DNA of 64,000 nt. Source: Bacillota bacterium (GTDB taxonomy: Bacteria > Bacillota > Bacilli > Paenibacillales > NBRC-103111). Position numbers and translations under genes: made by a program. Positions within the stretch are counted from its first letter, which is position 1. Every line of letters starts with the position of its first letter. Below, piece after piece: positions 8,918 to 16,397 of the stretch. The notes under the pieces were generated by a model. That model had not been told where the DNA came from, ran no database searches, and was given only the letters and a program-made list of their open reading frames with translations. Location of the stretch: the NCBI GenBank assembly GCA_023386955.1, contig JAEWIS010000020.1, positions 1-64,000 of the forward strand, written 5' to 3'.

Positions 8918-10279
8918 TCAGCCTGTTACGTTGTAGCCAGTGCCAGCTTTCTTCATTTGTTCCGGATAGCCGTAGGAGCCGTGTTCGCTCAAGTCCAGAC
9001 CGATCACTTCCTCCTCTTCGGTTACGCGGAGGCCAATTGCCTTCTTGATGAGCCACAGGGCTGCGAAGGATACTACGAATGCGAATACGCCGGAGGTGAT
9101 CACACCATAAAGCTGAACCACCAATTGATCAACGCCGCCGCCATAGAACAGACCCGCTTTACCTACACCAACCTTCTCAGCCAGTTCACCTGTTGCGAAG
9201 AAGCCGGTGGAAATGGTACCGATGATACCGGCAACGCCGTGAACGGAGAGTACGCCGACCGGATCATCAACCTTAACCTTGTCGAAGAACTTCATAGTGA
9301 AGTACATCAGACCGCCTGCGACGATACCGATTACCACAGCCGCCCAAGGTTCGACGAAGGCACAGGATGCAGTGATTGCTACAAGACCTGCCAATGCGCC
9401 GTTCAGCATAGTCGGGATATCTGCCTTGCCAAGGAAAATCCAGGATACAATCAAAGCGGCTACTGCGCCTGCACCTGCAGCCAGTTGGGTATTGAATGCA
9501 ACATAACCGAAGAAACCATCGCCTACAGCAACCGTGGAGCCGGCGTTGAAGCCGAACCAGCCTACCCACAGCAGCAGTACGGATACAGTGGAGAATACTT
9601 GGTTGTGGCCTTGAATAGCGTTCACAGTGCCATCCTTGTTGTACTTGCCGATACGGGGCTTAAGCAGGATTGTAGCTGCCAGAGCCGCTGCTGCGCCGGT
9701 TAAGTGAACAACCGTGGAGCCTGCAAAGTCTTGTTTGCCGTGGGAAGCCAACCAGCCGCCGCCCCAGATCCAGTGTGCGATAACCGGGTAGATGACAACG
9801 CCGAAGATAATGGTGAAGATCAGGTATACGGACAGCTTGGCGCGTTCTGCGAAGCCGCCCCATGCAATGGAGAGGGAAACGGCCGCAAAAGCCAGTTGGA
9901 AGAGGAAGAAGATGGAGGTACCGGCGATGCCGCCTTCCACAATCTTGCTGGGGTTAAAGAAGGCTTCGGACAAACCGCCCAGGAGGGAGGTGCCTTCGGT
10001 GAAAATCAGACTGTAGCCCACTGCCCAGAAGACCAGGGTGCAAAGGCCTGTTGCAAAGATGGTTTTGCCGGCTACGTGACCGGCGTTCTTCATGCGGGTG
10101 GAGCCAACTTCGAGAAGAATAAATCCCCCTTGCATGAGCAGAACCAGAACCGCTGCAACCATTACCCACAAGCTGTCCAGCGAGAGGCTCACAGTAGCCA
10201 CCGGATCATCTGCTGCAAAAGCCAAGGTTGGGAATAATAAGCTCATGATACCCGTTGCATAAAGCATTTTCTTTACCAT
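8918..10279 (-). CDS. amt: Ammonium transporter (Amt/MEP/Rh family)
   Basis: 453 residues: a cleavable-looking signal segment ending LAFAADD, then 11 membrane helices. Amt hallmarks visible include GGFILLEVGSTRMKN, the helix-5 sequence AHWIWGGGWLA (first pore His, HLTGAAAA region after it), WFGFNAGST, and LSVHGVAGIIGT (second pore His). A short acidic cytoplasmic tail follows. Family role: NH4+/NH3 uptake as a trimer. There is no glnK (PII) partner beside it; a GlnD-like DUF294 gene follows instead. AAAGGGTG with 9-nt spacing supports the ATG at 10279 rather than a GTG four codons earlier. Control by GlnR/TnrA is indicated by the box at 10303. Confidence 0.93.
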   Translation of the reverse strand: MVKKMLYATGIMSLLFPTLAFAADDPVATVSLSLDSLWVMVAAVLVLLMQGGFILLEVGSTRMKNAGHVAGKTIFATGLCTLVFWAVGYSLIFTEGTSLLGGLSEAFFNPSKIVEGGIAGTSIFFLFQLAFAAVSLSIAWGGFAERAKLSVYLIFTIIFGVVIYPVIAHWIWGGGWLASHGKQDFAGSTVVHLTGAAAALAATILLKPRIGKYNKDGTVNAIQGHNQVFSTVSVLLLWVGWFGFNAGSTVAVGDGFFGYVAFNTQLAAGAGAVAALIVSWIFLGKADIPTMLNGALAGLVAITASCAFVEPWAAVVIGIVAGGLMYFTMKFFDKVKVDDPVGVLSVHGVAGIIGTISTGFFATGELAEKVGVGKAGLFYGGGVDQLVVQLYGVITSGVFAFVVSFAALWLIKKAIGLRVTEEEEVIGLDLSEHGSYGYPEQMKKAGTGYNVTG

Positions 10280-10302
10280 ACTAACCAACACCCTTTCTTT
10301 AA

Positions 10303-10319
10303 TGTCATGTTTTTTAACA
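10303..10319. promoter_or_regulatory. GlnR/TnrA operator
   Basis: TGTCA-N7-TAACA is a perfect match to the TGTNA-N7-TNACA consensus of the Bacillus nitrogen regulators GlnR and TnrA. It lies downstream of the predicted amt transcription start and about 24 nt before the start codon, a position that would block elongation or initiation, so repression under nitrogen excess is expected. Confidence 0.75.
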
Positions 10320-10340
10320 TCTTATGAAATTCTTAATGTC

Positions 10341-10369
10341 ATTATATACGGGTATGTTGCGTTTGACAA
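10341..10369 (-). promoter_or_regulatory. Sigma-A promoter of the amt operon
   Basis: On the minus strand TTGTCA (10364-10369), exactly 17 bp, then TATAAT (10341-10346). The predicted start near 10334 gives a leader of about 55 nt that contains the GlnR/TnrA box. Confidence 0.75.
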
Positions 10370-10431
10370 CAACTAATTTTTCAAAAAACGAAAAATTAAC
10401 GTATCAATTCTGATAATAATTCGTGTTTTCT

Positions 10432-10448
10432 TAACATATGGGATGTTA
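10432..10448. promoter_or_regulatory. Palindrome TAACA-N7-TGTTA upstream of the amt promoter
   Basis: This 17-bp palindrome has the half-sites of the GlnR box in inverted order, about 65 bp upstream of the -35. It could be an accessory site or chance in AT-rich DNA. The rest of the 10280-10688 gap is AT-rich and shows only the two divergent promoters. Confidence 0.3.
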
Positions 10449-10639
10449 GAGTACATGCATTGTACTATTTACCATATGTTAGGACGCTCGGAACATTCCA
10501 ATCTATATAAATCTGACATGAGATCACGAATATTCAATTATTCCGTTCAAGCGCTTTATTCATGTCAGGTTTTCGCTTATAATTAGATTTTCAACCTCGT
10601 TTACCGATCTATAATGTAGCTCTTCCAAAAGCATAACGT

Positions 10640-10668
10640 TTTACTGTACGGTTTTTGTGGTGTACAAT
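10640..10668 (+). promoter_or_regulatory. Promoter of the merR-type gene
   Basis: TTTACT at 10640, 17 bp, TACAAT at 10663-10668, ending about 20 nt before the start codon. The GGAGGTGATCCC ribosome binding site follows directly, so the leader is very short. Confidence 0.5.
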
Positions 10669-10688
10669 AGAAGATGGAGGTGATCCCA

Positions 10689-11126
10689 ATGGAAGAACGG
10701 ACTCTCTACCGGGTAGGGGAATTGGCGAAGCTGACCGGTGTCAGTCAGAGGACCATCGATTATTACACGCATTTGGGATTAATCCATCCCATCAAACGGG
10801 CCGATAATAACTACCGCTACTATAATGATGAAACCATCCACCGTTTGAAGCGTATTGAATCGTTGAAGCAGGAGAAGCTCACCCTGGAGGAAATCAAGGC
10901 AAGCCTGGATCGTTTGGACCGGATAACCGGGGAAGCAAGTGTGGCAGATAAACTGACAGATCTTCAGCTCCACATGCAGCAGCTTCTGAAGGAAGTCAAG
11001 GAAATCGAACCGATCCTGGAGCAATTGAAGCCTAACCAGGCGAAGAACTTTTTCAAGCTGATTACACCAGCCGGAATCGCCTGCTTGGAAGCCCTGCTTG
11101 TCCTCTTCGGCAAAGATCCCTTTTAG
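10689..11126 (+). CDS. MerR-family transcriptional regulator
   Basis: 145 residues. An N-terminal winged helix-turn-helix (YRVGELAKLTGVSQRTIDYY) and the MerR second helix pair with the wing NYRYYNDETIHRLKRI are followed by a coiled-coil dimerisation helix (about 70-110) and a short non-cysteine C-terminus. The C-terminal part has no metal or thiol ligands, so it is neither a metal nor a redox sensor of the classical kind, and the effector is unknown. The first in-frame ATG at 10674 is part of the ribosome binding site GGAGGTGATCCC; the true start is 10689. It is a single gene, not divergent from an obvious target. Confidence 0.82.
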   Translation: MEERTLYRVGELAKLTGVSQRTIDYYTHLGLIHPIKRADNNYRYYNDETIHRLKRIESLKQEKLTLEEIKASLDRLDRITGEASVADKLTDLQLHMQQLLKEVKEIEPILEQLKPNQAKNFFKLITPAGIACLEALLVLFGKDPF

Positions 11127-11144
11127 GGCAGTACGCACACCCTT

Positions 11145-11309
11145 GGGCGTGTTTGCAAACTCCGAGGGGAGCAGCTAATACCCAAATTTTCGTTCCAGGC
11201 AAGGCACTTTCGTGAAGGCGTACCGGGGGTAGGTCAAGCGGAAGTAACGATGCAAGGGACGAAAAGGCGGTGAAAGATGCCCTCAAGCGAGTGTGCAAAC
11301 ACGGCCTAG
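11145..11309 (+). repeat. Dispersed MITE-like element, copy A
   Basis: About 165 bp, starting 19 bp after the merR stop. Its interior is nearly identical, in inverted orientation, to 14770-14936; by eye the right-hand 110 bp differ at only a handful of positions. The ends are imperfect inverted repeats built on GTGTTTGCAAAC and its complement, closing in CCTAG. It has no coding capacity beyond short accidental frames. It fills the gap between merR and the YugP gene. Confidence 0.8.
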
Positions 11310-11362
11310 CATGGCTTACCGCTAACCACATTTACCGCAAACAAAAAAAGGAGTGAGGCACG

Positions 11363-12043
11363 ATGCTGTTTACCCCATGGACGCCCCTGATACTGCTGGC
11401 TTTTGGCCTCAGCATATGGGCGCAGTTCCGAGTCAAAGGCACATTCGCCCGGTTTGGCCAGGTTCCCGTCAGTACGGGCATGACCGGCTACGAGGCGGCA
11501 AGACGGATGCTGGATGACGCAGGCCTGTACAACATCCCCATCGAACCCGTACCGGGACAGCTGTCCGACCATTATGACCCTATCGCCAAAACTGTACGCC
11601 TCTCCGAGGCTGTATACTACGGAAACTCCATCTCCTCCGTCAGCGTCGCCTGCCATGAAGTGGGCCACGCTATCCAGGACAAGGTCCGGTACCCGATGCT
11701 GGTGGCGCGCCACCGGATGTTCCCGGTTGTCAACTTTGCCAGCGGCATTGCACCGCTTCTGTTAATCGGAGGGTTCCTCTTCAAATTCAGCGGCCTGATT
11801 CTCCTGGGCATCATCTTCTTCAGCGCCGCAGTCCTGTTCCAGGTCGTCACCCTGCCGGTGGAGTTTAACGCCTCTACCCGGGCCAGAGACAACATGGTGG
11901 CCCTTGGCTTCATCCGCAACGATGAAGAAGGCTTCGCCGCCAAGGTGCTCAACGCAGCAGCCCTGACCTATGTCGCGGCAGCCGTCATGAGCATCCTGCA
12001 GCTCCTGGAGTACATCTGGATCTTCAACCGCTCAGACGATTGA
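11363..12043 (+). CDS. YugP-family membrane zinc metallopeptidase
   Basis: 226 residues of the Zn_peptidase_2 (YugP) family. An N-terminal membrane helix (about 5-22) precedes the zinc-binding helix HEVGHAIQ (about 98-105), with conserved NSISSVSVACHE before it, then two adjacent membrane helices (about 125-165) and a last one near the C-terminus. The Glu in PVEFNAS is a likely third zinc ligand. Family members are integral membrane proteases of unknown substrate. AAGGAG at 9-nt spacing supports the ATG. The gene lies between the repeat element copy A and a palindrome array. Confidence 0.88.
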   Translation: MLFTPWTPLILLAFGLSIWAQFRVKGTFARFGQVPVSTGMTGYEAARRMLDDAGLYNIPIEPVPGQLSDHYDPIAKTVRLSEAVYYGNSISSVSVACHEVGHAIQDKVRYPMLVARHRMFPVVNFASGIAPLLLIGGFLFKFSGLILLGIIFFSAAVLFQVVTLPVEFNASTRARDNMVALGFIRNDEEGFAAKVLNAAALTYVAAAVMSILQLLEYIWIFNRSDD

Positions 12044-12082
12044 TTCGCGCTCGTTGGAGCTTATTCGGTGGACAGTGATGAA

Positions 12083-12270
12083 ATAACGGAAACGCGTTTC
12101 CGTTATCTCCCCCAAAACCTAATAAAAAGAGCATTAGCGGAAACAGTTTTCCGTTAATGCTCTTTTTTATTGCGTGAGGCAGAATAAAATCCTGCAATAA
12201 CGGAAATCTCCTTCCGGTATTCACCCAATGGATAAGGCAAACTCTCTTTAGCGGAAAATAGCTTCCGCTA
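12083..12270. repeat. Array of four short palindromes (TARCGGAA...TTCCGYTA)
   Basis: Four hairpin units in 190 bp share the same core. They are 12083-12106 (perfect, 12-bp arms), 12125-12169 (core embedded in a terminator), 12196-12221 and 12249-12270. The spacing between units is unequal and the loops differ, so the cores, not the spacers, are conserved. The array fills the gap between two convergent genes. Confidence 0.75.
12125..12169. terminator. Bidirectional terminator within the palindrome array
   Basis: AAAAAGAGCATTAGCGGAAA pairs with TTTTCCGTTAATGCTCTTTTTT, a long stem with A-run and T-run on either side. It can end both the YugP gene and the convergent nuclease-like gene. Confidence 0.85.
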
Positions 12271-12288
12271 TTATGTCAGGCTTACATT

Positions 12289-12957
12289 TCACCTCAGATA
12301 TTTGGATAATCTCTCATCCTTATTTACCTTATACCTGCGGACCCGATGGTTGCCTGACAAGGGTACCAGCAACCCTTTGGTTACCAAGGATTTCAACCAT
12401 TTTCTTGCCGTCCGTTCGCTAATTCCCAGTTCTTCCGCAACCTTGCCGGGAACAAGCTCCTCTTGCTGAATGGCAATATGAAGAATAAACCGCTCCAAGT
12501 CAGCTAATCGATATTTTTGATCATACCCTCCAAACCACTTTCCCTGAACCTGCTGCAGCGTCCGCTCACACAGCCTCGGCCTGTCTTTCACATCATCATA
12601 GGAGAACCGGATGACAATCCAATCATCCAGCACCAAATCATTCTGCCGCTGTATTTGATCGGCATACTGCCACCTGCTGACATCCCGCTGATGCGGCCCA
12701 TACCCATCGATCTCAATGCAGATCCGGTATGGGCTTCTTACCCAGGCAAAATCCAGAAAGCGGCTGCCTCCCTTAAAATCCGTCACCTGATACTCCGGAA
12801 TCAAATCATCAAACTGCCCAAAGGCCGGCCACCACACCTGCTCCAGAAACAATCGTTCCGCATGGCCATGTCCTTCATCCAAACGCCGTAAATCCTCGCC
12901 ACTCCTCCCTTTTCTGTGTTTGCTCATAAAGGCTTCATACGCTTCCCGAAAAGCCAT
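12289..12957 (-). CDS. PD-(D/E)XK nuclease-fold (DUF559/Vsr-like) protein with C-terminal winged helix
   Basis: 222 residues. The N-terminal two thirds resemble DUF559/very-short-patch-type endonucleases: an acidic strand FLDFAW (about 67-72) is followed by ICIEIDGYGPHQRD, giving a D...ExD arrangement with a basic or aromatic helix after it. The C-terminal 65 residues read as a winged helix (VAEELGISERTARKWLKSLVTKGLL). A nuclease fold joined to a DNA-binding domain suggests a site-directed nuclease or a regulator that has kept the fold; activity is unproven. GGAAGGGGAG supports the ATG at 12957 over a TTG seven codons upstream. No methylase or restriction partner adjoins it. Confidence 0.65.
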   Translation of the reverse strand: MAFREAYEAFMSKHRKGRSGEDLRRLDEGHGHAERLFLEQVWWPAFGQFDDLIPEYQVTDFKGGSRFLDFAWVRSPYRICIEIDGYGPHQRDVSRWQYADQIQRQNDLVLDDWIVIRFSYDDVKDRPRLCERTLQQVQGKWFGGYDQKYRLADLERFILHIAIQQEELVPGKVAEELGISERTARKWLKSLVTKGLLVPLSGNHRVRRYKVNKDERLSKYLR

Positions 12958-12976
12958 GTGACTCTCCCCTTCCGGC

Positions 12977-13024
12977 AAAAATAAAGCCGCTGCATCCCCT
13001 TTTTATGAAAAGGAGACCAGCGGC
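12977..13024 (-). terminator. Terminator downstream of the LysR gene, just before the nuclease-like gene
   Basis: GCCGCTG (12986-12992) pairs with CAGCGGC (13018-13024), with a second inner stem CCTTTTT/AAAAGG. On the minus strand TTTATTTTT follows. It probably ends the LysR message. As it lies right before the ribosome binding site of the next gene, it might also act as an attenuator. Confidence 0.7.
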
Positions 13025-13146
13025 GTGTGCTTCACGACCATATGTGGTTTACATGCTTTACAAGCCTATTTTACCTTGAAAAAACATGGCCTGCAACAGC
13101 ATCCGGCAAGGAGTCACATATTTAGGATTGGTAGCGGATGTACCCC

Positions 13147-14037
13147 TCACCCCAGCTTGAAGTAGTTCATAAGGAAGCTGCGGAACAGCTCCGCCACCGG
13201 TGTCAGCTTTTCTTCCTTGCGCCGGACCAGGCCGATGGTACGGGTCACCTTGGGTTCGCTGATGCGGATTTTGGCCGGCTCCAGCGGGCTGATCTCCGTC
13301 AGCGCCATCTCCGGCAGCAAGCCCACTCCCAGCCCCGCGGCCACCAGACCGCGGATGGTGTCCGTCTCCTCTCCCTCGAAGCCGATCTGCGGCACAAAAC
13401 CCGCGGCGCGGCAGCCGTCCAGCACAATGGACCGCAGCGAATACGCGTCACTGAACATCACGAAGGGATCGCCGCTCAGCTCGTCCAGCCGGATCTCCTC
13501 CCGTTCCGCCAGGGGATGGTTCACCGGCACCACTGCATACAGCTCCTCCGTAAGCAGCAGCTCCCCGGTAACCTGGTCGTGGGATTCGGGAAACGGGGAA
13601 ACGAAGGACAAATCAATCTCCCCGCTGATCACATCCCGCAGAAGACTGGAGTACGTCCCCTGCCGCAGGCGGAACTTCACGCCAGGATGCTCTTTGCGGA
13701 ATTGGGCGACCACCGTGGGCAGCAGGCTGATCCCCATGCTGTGGGGAAACCCGATGCGCACCTCGCCCAGCTCCGGATCGAGAAACTCGCGCACCTCCCG
13801 GACTGCCCGCTCCAGGTCGGTAAATATATTTTCCACCCGGTCCAGAAACAGCTTGCCTACCGGGGTCAATTGCAGATTACGTCCCTTCTGTACAAACAAA
13901 GATACCCCCAGCTCCTGCTCAAGCTGGTGAATCTGGCGGCTGACGGCGGACTGGGCCACATGAAGCTCCTCGGAAGCCTGGGTCACATGCTGCTTTTGCG
14001 CAACCTTGATAAAGTAGTGCAGTTGTCGAAGCTCCAC
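13147..14037 (-). CDS. LysR-family regulator, GltC-like
   Basis: 296 residues. An N-terminal winged helix (ELRQLHYFIKVAQKQHVTQASEELHVAQSAVSRQIHQLEQELG) is followed by a LysR effector-binding domain. The run of conserved positions, including GEVRIGFPHSMGISLLPTVV and FRLRQGTYSSLL, closely recalls Bacillus GltC, activator of glutamate synthase, but gltAB is not in the window and the gene is divergent from tpx. The start is taken as GTG at 14037, where AAAGGA lies 8 nt upstream; the frame extends 17 codons further without a site. Control of tpx, autoregulation or a distant target are all possible. Confidence 0.85.
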   Translation of the reverse strand: MELRQLHYFIKVAQKQHVTQASEELHVAQSAVSRQIHQLEQELGVSLFVQKGRNLQLTPVGKLFLDRVENIFTDLERAVREVREFLDPELGEVRIGFPHSMGISLLPTVVAQFRKEHPGVKFRLRQGTYSSLLRDVISGEIDLSFVSPFPESHDQVTGELLLTEELYAVVPVNHPLAEREEIRLDELSGDPFVMFSDAYSLRSIVLDGCRAAGFVPQIGFEGEETDTIRGLVAAGLGVGLLPEMALTEISPLEPAKIRISEPKVTRTIGLVRRKEEKLTPVAELFRSFLMNYFKLG

Positions 14038-14095
14038 GGCAGCGATCCTTTCAAAAAAAAGTTTTTGTCGAACTGTGACATTTATCATTTCTTAA

Positions 14096-14126
14096 TTGGA
14101 CAAGTCCATCATAGCCATATTATAAT
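14096..14126 (+). promoter_or_regulatory. tpx promoter
   Basis: TATAAT at 14121-14126, with TTGGAC 19 bp upstream (TGGACA at 18 bp). It lies within the 126-bp region shared with the divergent LysR gene. Confidence 0.55.
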
Positions 14127-14163
14127 GAAAAAAACGTTTTTTTGATACAGGAGGAAGAAACTA

Positions 14164-14667
14164 ATGGCACAGGCTACCTTTAAAGGAAATCCCCTTACTC
14201 TCGCAGGCAATACGGTGAAGGTGGGCGGCAAAGCCCCTGATTTCACATTGAACAAGGATCTGGTTACTGAGGTTTCTCTCAAGGACTACACAGGCAAAAT
14301 CAAGCTGATCAGCGTTGTCCCTTCCCTGGACACAGGAGTCTGCGACGCCCAAACCCGCCGCTTCAATGAAGAAGCCGTTAAGCTGGGTGATCATGTGGTG
14401 GTCTTAACCGTTAGCGTGGACCTGCCCTTTGCCCAAGCCCGCTGGTGCGGTGCCGCAGGCATTGAGAATGTCATTACCCTCTCCGACTACAAGAAACACT
14501 CCTTCGGCAAAGCCTACGGCGTGCTGATCGAGGAATTCCACCTGCTCATGCGCTCCATCTTCGTGATCGACGCCAATGACACCGTACAATACGTGGAGTA
14601 TCTGGGCGAAATGACCGATCATCCCAACTATGAAGCAGCCGTGGAAGCCGTCCGTAAGCTCATCTAA
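14164..14667 (+). CDS. tpx: Thiol peroxidase (atypical 2-Cys peroxiredoxin)
   Basis: 167 residues, the usual Tpx length. The peroxidatic Cys60 lies in PSLDTGVC (PxxxTxxC motif) and the resolving Cys95 in WCGAAG, forming the intramolecular disulfide of this class. Conserved [22 protein letters not shown] and the C-terminal [12 protein letters not shown] helix are present. Family role: thioredoxin-dependent reduction of hydrogen peroxide and alkyl hydroperoxides in the cytoplasm. A strong GGAGGAAG site precedes the ATG. It is monocistronic, with its own promoter and terminator. Confidence 0.95.
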   Translation: MAQATFKGNPLTLAGNTVKVGGKAPDFTLNKDLVTEVSLKDYTGKIKLISVVPSLDTGVCDAQTRRFNEEAVKLGDHVVVLTVSVDLPFAQARWCGAAGIENVITLSDYKKHSFGKAYGVLIEEFHLLMRSIFVIDANDTVQYVEYLGEMTDHPNYEAAVEAVRKLI

Positions 14668-14713
14668 TCGTCCGGGCTTGGCCAACAGGACAAACCGGTT
14701 TTTAAGGACACAG

Positions 14714-14751
14714 AAAAACAGCGGGGGAATTTCAATTCTTCCGCTGTTTTT
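14714..14751 (+). terminator. tpx terminator
   Basis: AAAAACAGCGG pairs with CCGCTGTTTTT around an A/T-rich loop, with a T-run at the 3' side. It is 50 bp after the tpx stop. Confidence 0.85.
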
Positions 14752-14769
14752 GTTGTGGAGCAGGCCGGC

Positions 14770-14936
14770 CTAGGCCGTATTTGCAAACCCGCTTGAGGGC
14801 ATCTTTCACCGCCTTTTCGTCCCTTGCATCGTTACTTCCGCTTGACGTACCCCCGGTACGCCTTCACGTAAGTGCCTTGCCTGGAACGAAAATTCAGCCA
14901 AATCTGCTCCCCTCGGAGTTTGCAAACACACCCTAG
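14770..14936 (-). repeat. Dispersed MITE-like element, copy B (inverted relative to copy A)
   Basis: About 167 bp beginning CTAGGCCGTATTTGCAAAC and ending GTTTGCAAACACACCCTAG, so its termini are imperfect inverted repeats with CTAG at both outer ends. The interior matches 11145-11309 on the opposite strand almost throughout. The largest difference is a short block next to the ribosome-side end (about 10 bp) where the two copies diverge. No open frame of note is present. Confidence 0.82.
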
Positions 14937-14950
14937 CAGCTGTATCCGCT

Positions 14951-15334
14951 TTATATTTTGTATGGAGCCAGCTTCCGGTCAAGCTCCCTGTAAATTTCCA
15001 GAATTATGCGATAATTGGAGCCGAGATCTCCCATCGAACCACGCGAGGCGGAATAAATATCCACTGCTGATTTGCTGGGCCCCAGATCGAATACAGTCAG
15101 TGTAATGTCCTGTGTCCGGCCTGTAATGGTTCTGCGCTCCAATACAATCTCGCCCACATTGGGAACCTCATGGAGTAGCTTATACCCGTTCATTTTCTTT
15201 AGAGTCGATACGACTTCATCCCATGCCTTGGCTTTCGGCAGCTTGTAGTGTTTGGTTTTCAAGGCCGGGTCCTTGGCCTTCTCTCCGGTCAGCTCATGAC
15301 TGCGGATGATGCCGATCAAGGTTCTCTTAAGCAA
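14951..15334 (-). CDS. Conserved hypothetical protein resembling DUF1499
   Basis: 127 residues, no signal peptide or membrane helix. The layout (a Trp-containing helix AWDEVVSTLKKM, a strand EIVLERRTITGRTQDITLTVFDLG and the SKSAVDIYSASRGSMGDLGSNYRIILEIYRELDRKL tail) recalls DUF1499 proteins, which lack a known function. The start is a TTG with AAGGGGG about 9 nt upstream. It is a single gene between repeat copy B and the gal operon. Confidence 0.55.
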   Translation of the reverse strand: MLKRTLIGIIRSHELTGEKAKDPALKTKHYKLPKAKAWDEVVSTLKKMNGYKLLHEVPNVGEIVLERRTITGRTQDITLTVFDLGPSKSAVDIYSASRGSMGDLGSNYRIILEIYRELDRKLAPYKI

Positions 15335-15456
15335 AACGCGAATCCCCCTTTTGGTAAATCGGAATGAAGCAAAATCCTCAAGTTCTGACCTTTCTATATT
15401 ACCACTCTTTTGGGCACAGCAAAAGAGGTGATTGAAAATGCTTATGAAAACCTGTG

Positions 15457-16389
15457 TCAGGATATAGGTTCAATCCGGATTTCGCCCAGCAAGGCTCTCA
15501 TATCGTTCAGATTGACGCCGCCTGCCTCTTCCGTGAGGGCATTGGCCGCTCCCGTTGCCGCTGCCATACGGATGATTTCCTCCACTGGCGTTCTCCGGTA
15601 ATATCCTGCACACATGGTGCCGACAAAAGCATCCCCACAGCCTACTACATTCACTGCCTTCAGGACCGGAACATGTACCCGGAACAGCTGACCGTCTATC
15701 CCTACCACGGCACCGCGTTCGCCCAAGGTCGCCGCCACACAGGAAATCCCTTTGTCCGCAAGACGCTGGACCGCTTCATAAACATCCTCATCCGACTCGG
15801 CTTTCCGGCCAAGAACGGCAGCCAGCTCATCCTCATTGGGCTTCACACAGGTGGGACGGGCTTCGATTCCAGCAAGCAAGGCCTCGCCGCTGGCATCCAG
15901 AATGGAGATGATCCCCTCATGATGGGCCATCTCAATAAAATCGGCATACAGCGTCACCGGGGTCCCCTCCGGCATACTGCCGCAAATCGCCAGCACCGAG
16001 GAGGAAGCCACCGACGCCCGAACCTTATCCCGGATCGCCAAAACATCATCCGCCTCAATCTGGGGGCCACTCTCCAGAATCTCCGTGGTTTTTCCCGAAA
16101 AGCGGTCAATAATGTTGAGACTCACTCTGGACTCTCCGTCAATGCGCACAAAATCGTGAAGGAGCCCCCGTCTGGAAAGCTCCGTCTCAATAAATGATCC
16201 GTTAAACCCGGCTACAAATCCTGTTGTCAGAACAGGGCAGCCCAAATCATGGGCCACCCGCGCTGCATTGATGCCTTTGCCGCCGGGAAAACACCGCATG
16301 TCAGGAACCCGGTTAACCATCCCGATCCGGAGATCTCCTACAAAGCAGGTTTTATCCATCGTGGCATTTAATGTTACTGTGGTAATCAT
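15457..16389 (-). CDS. PfkB-family sugar-phosphate kinase (1-phosphofructokinase / tagatose-6-phosphate kinase group)
   Basis: 310 residues of the ribokinase/PfkB fold. The N-terminal signature PGGKGINAARVAHDLG is at 35-50. The second signature is changed: GCGDAF at 250-255, with Cys in place of the usual Ala/Ser, keeps the catalytic base Asp253. The hexose-phosphate subgroup is suggested by LNATMDKTC and SGSMP-like (CGSMPEG) motifs as in FruK and LacC. It is the last gene of the gal operon and starts 9 bp after the stop of the DUF4380 gene. No PTS or lacD aldolase gene is nearby, so the substrate (fructose-1-P, tagatose-6-P or another) is uncertain. Confidence 0.78.
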   Translation of the reverse strand: MITTVTLNATMDKTCFVGDLRIGMVNRVPDMRCFPGGKGINAARVAHDLGCPVLTTGFVAGFNGSFIETELSRRGLLHDFVRIDGESRVSLNIIDRFSGKTTEILESGPQIEADDVLAIRDKVRASVASSSVLAICGSMPEGTPVTLYADFIEMAHHEGIISILDASGEALLAGIEARPTCVKPNEDELAAVLGRKAESDEDVYEAVQRLADKGISCVAATLGERGAVVGIDGQLFRVHVPVLKAVNVVGCGDAFVGTMCAGYYRRTPVEEIIRMAAATGAANALTEEAGGVNLNDMRALLGEIRIEPIS

Positions 16390-16397
16390 AGGATTGC

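Noticed and set aside
12083..12270. CRISPR array
   Set aside because: Units are palindromes with unequal spacing (about 20-45 bp) and variable loops, there are only four, and there are no cas genes.
11145..14936. Composite transposon or genomic island bounded by the inverted repeats
   Set aside because: No transposase, integrase or tRNA is present and the enclosed genes (tpx, yugP-like) look like ordinary chromosomal genes, so only the repeat pair itself is claimed.
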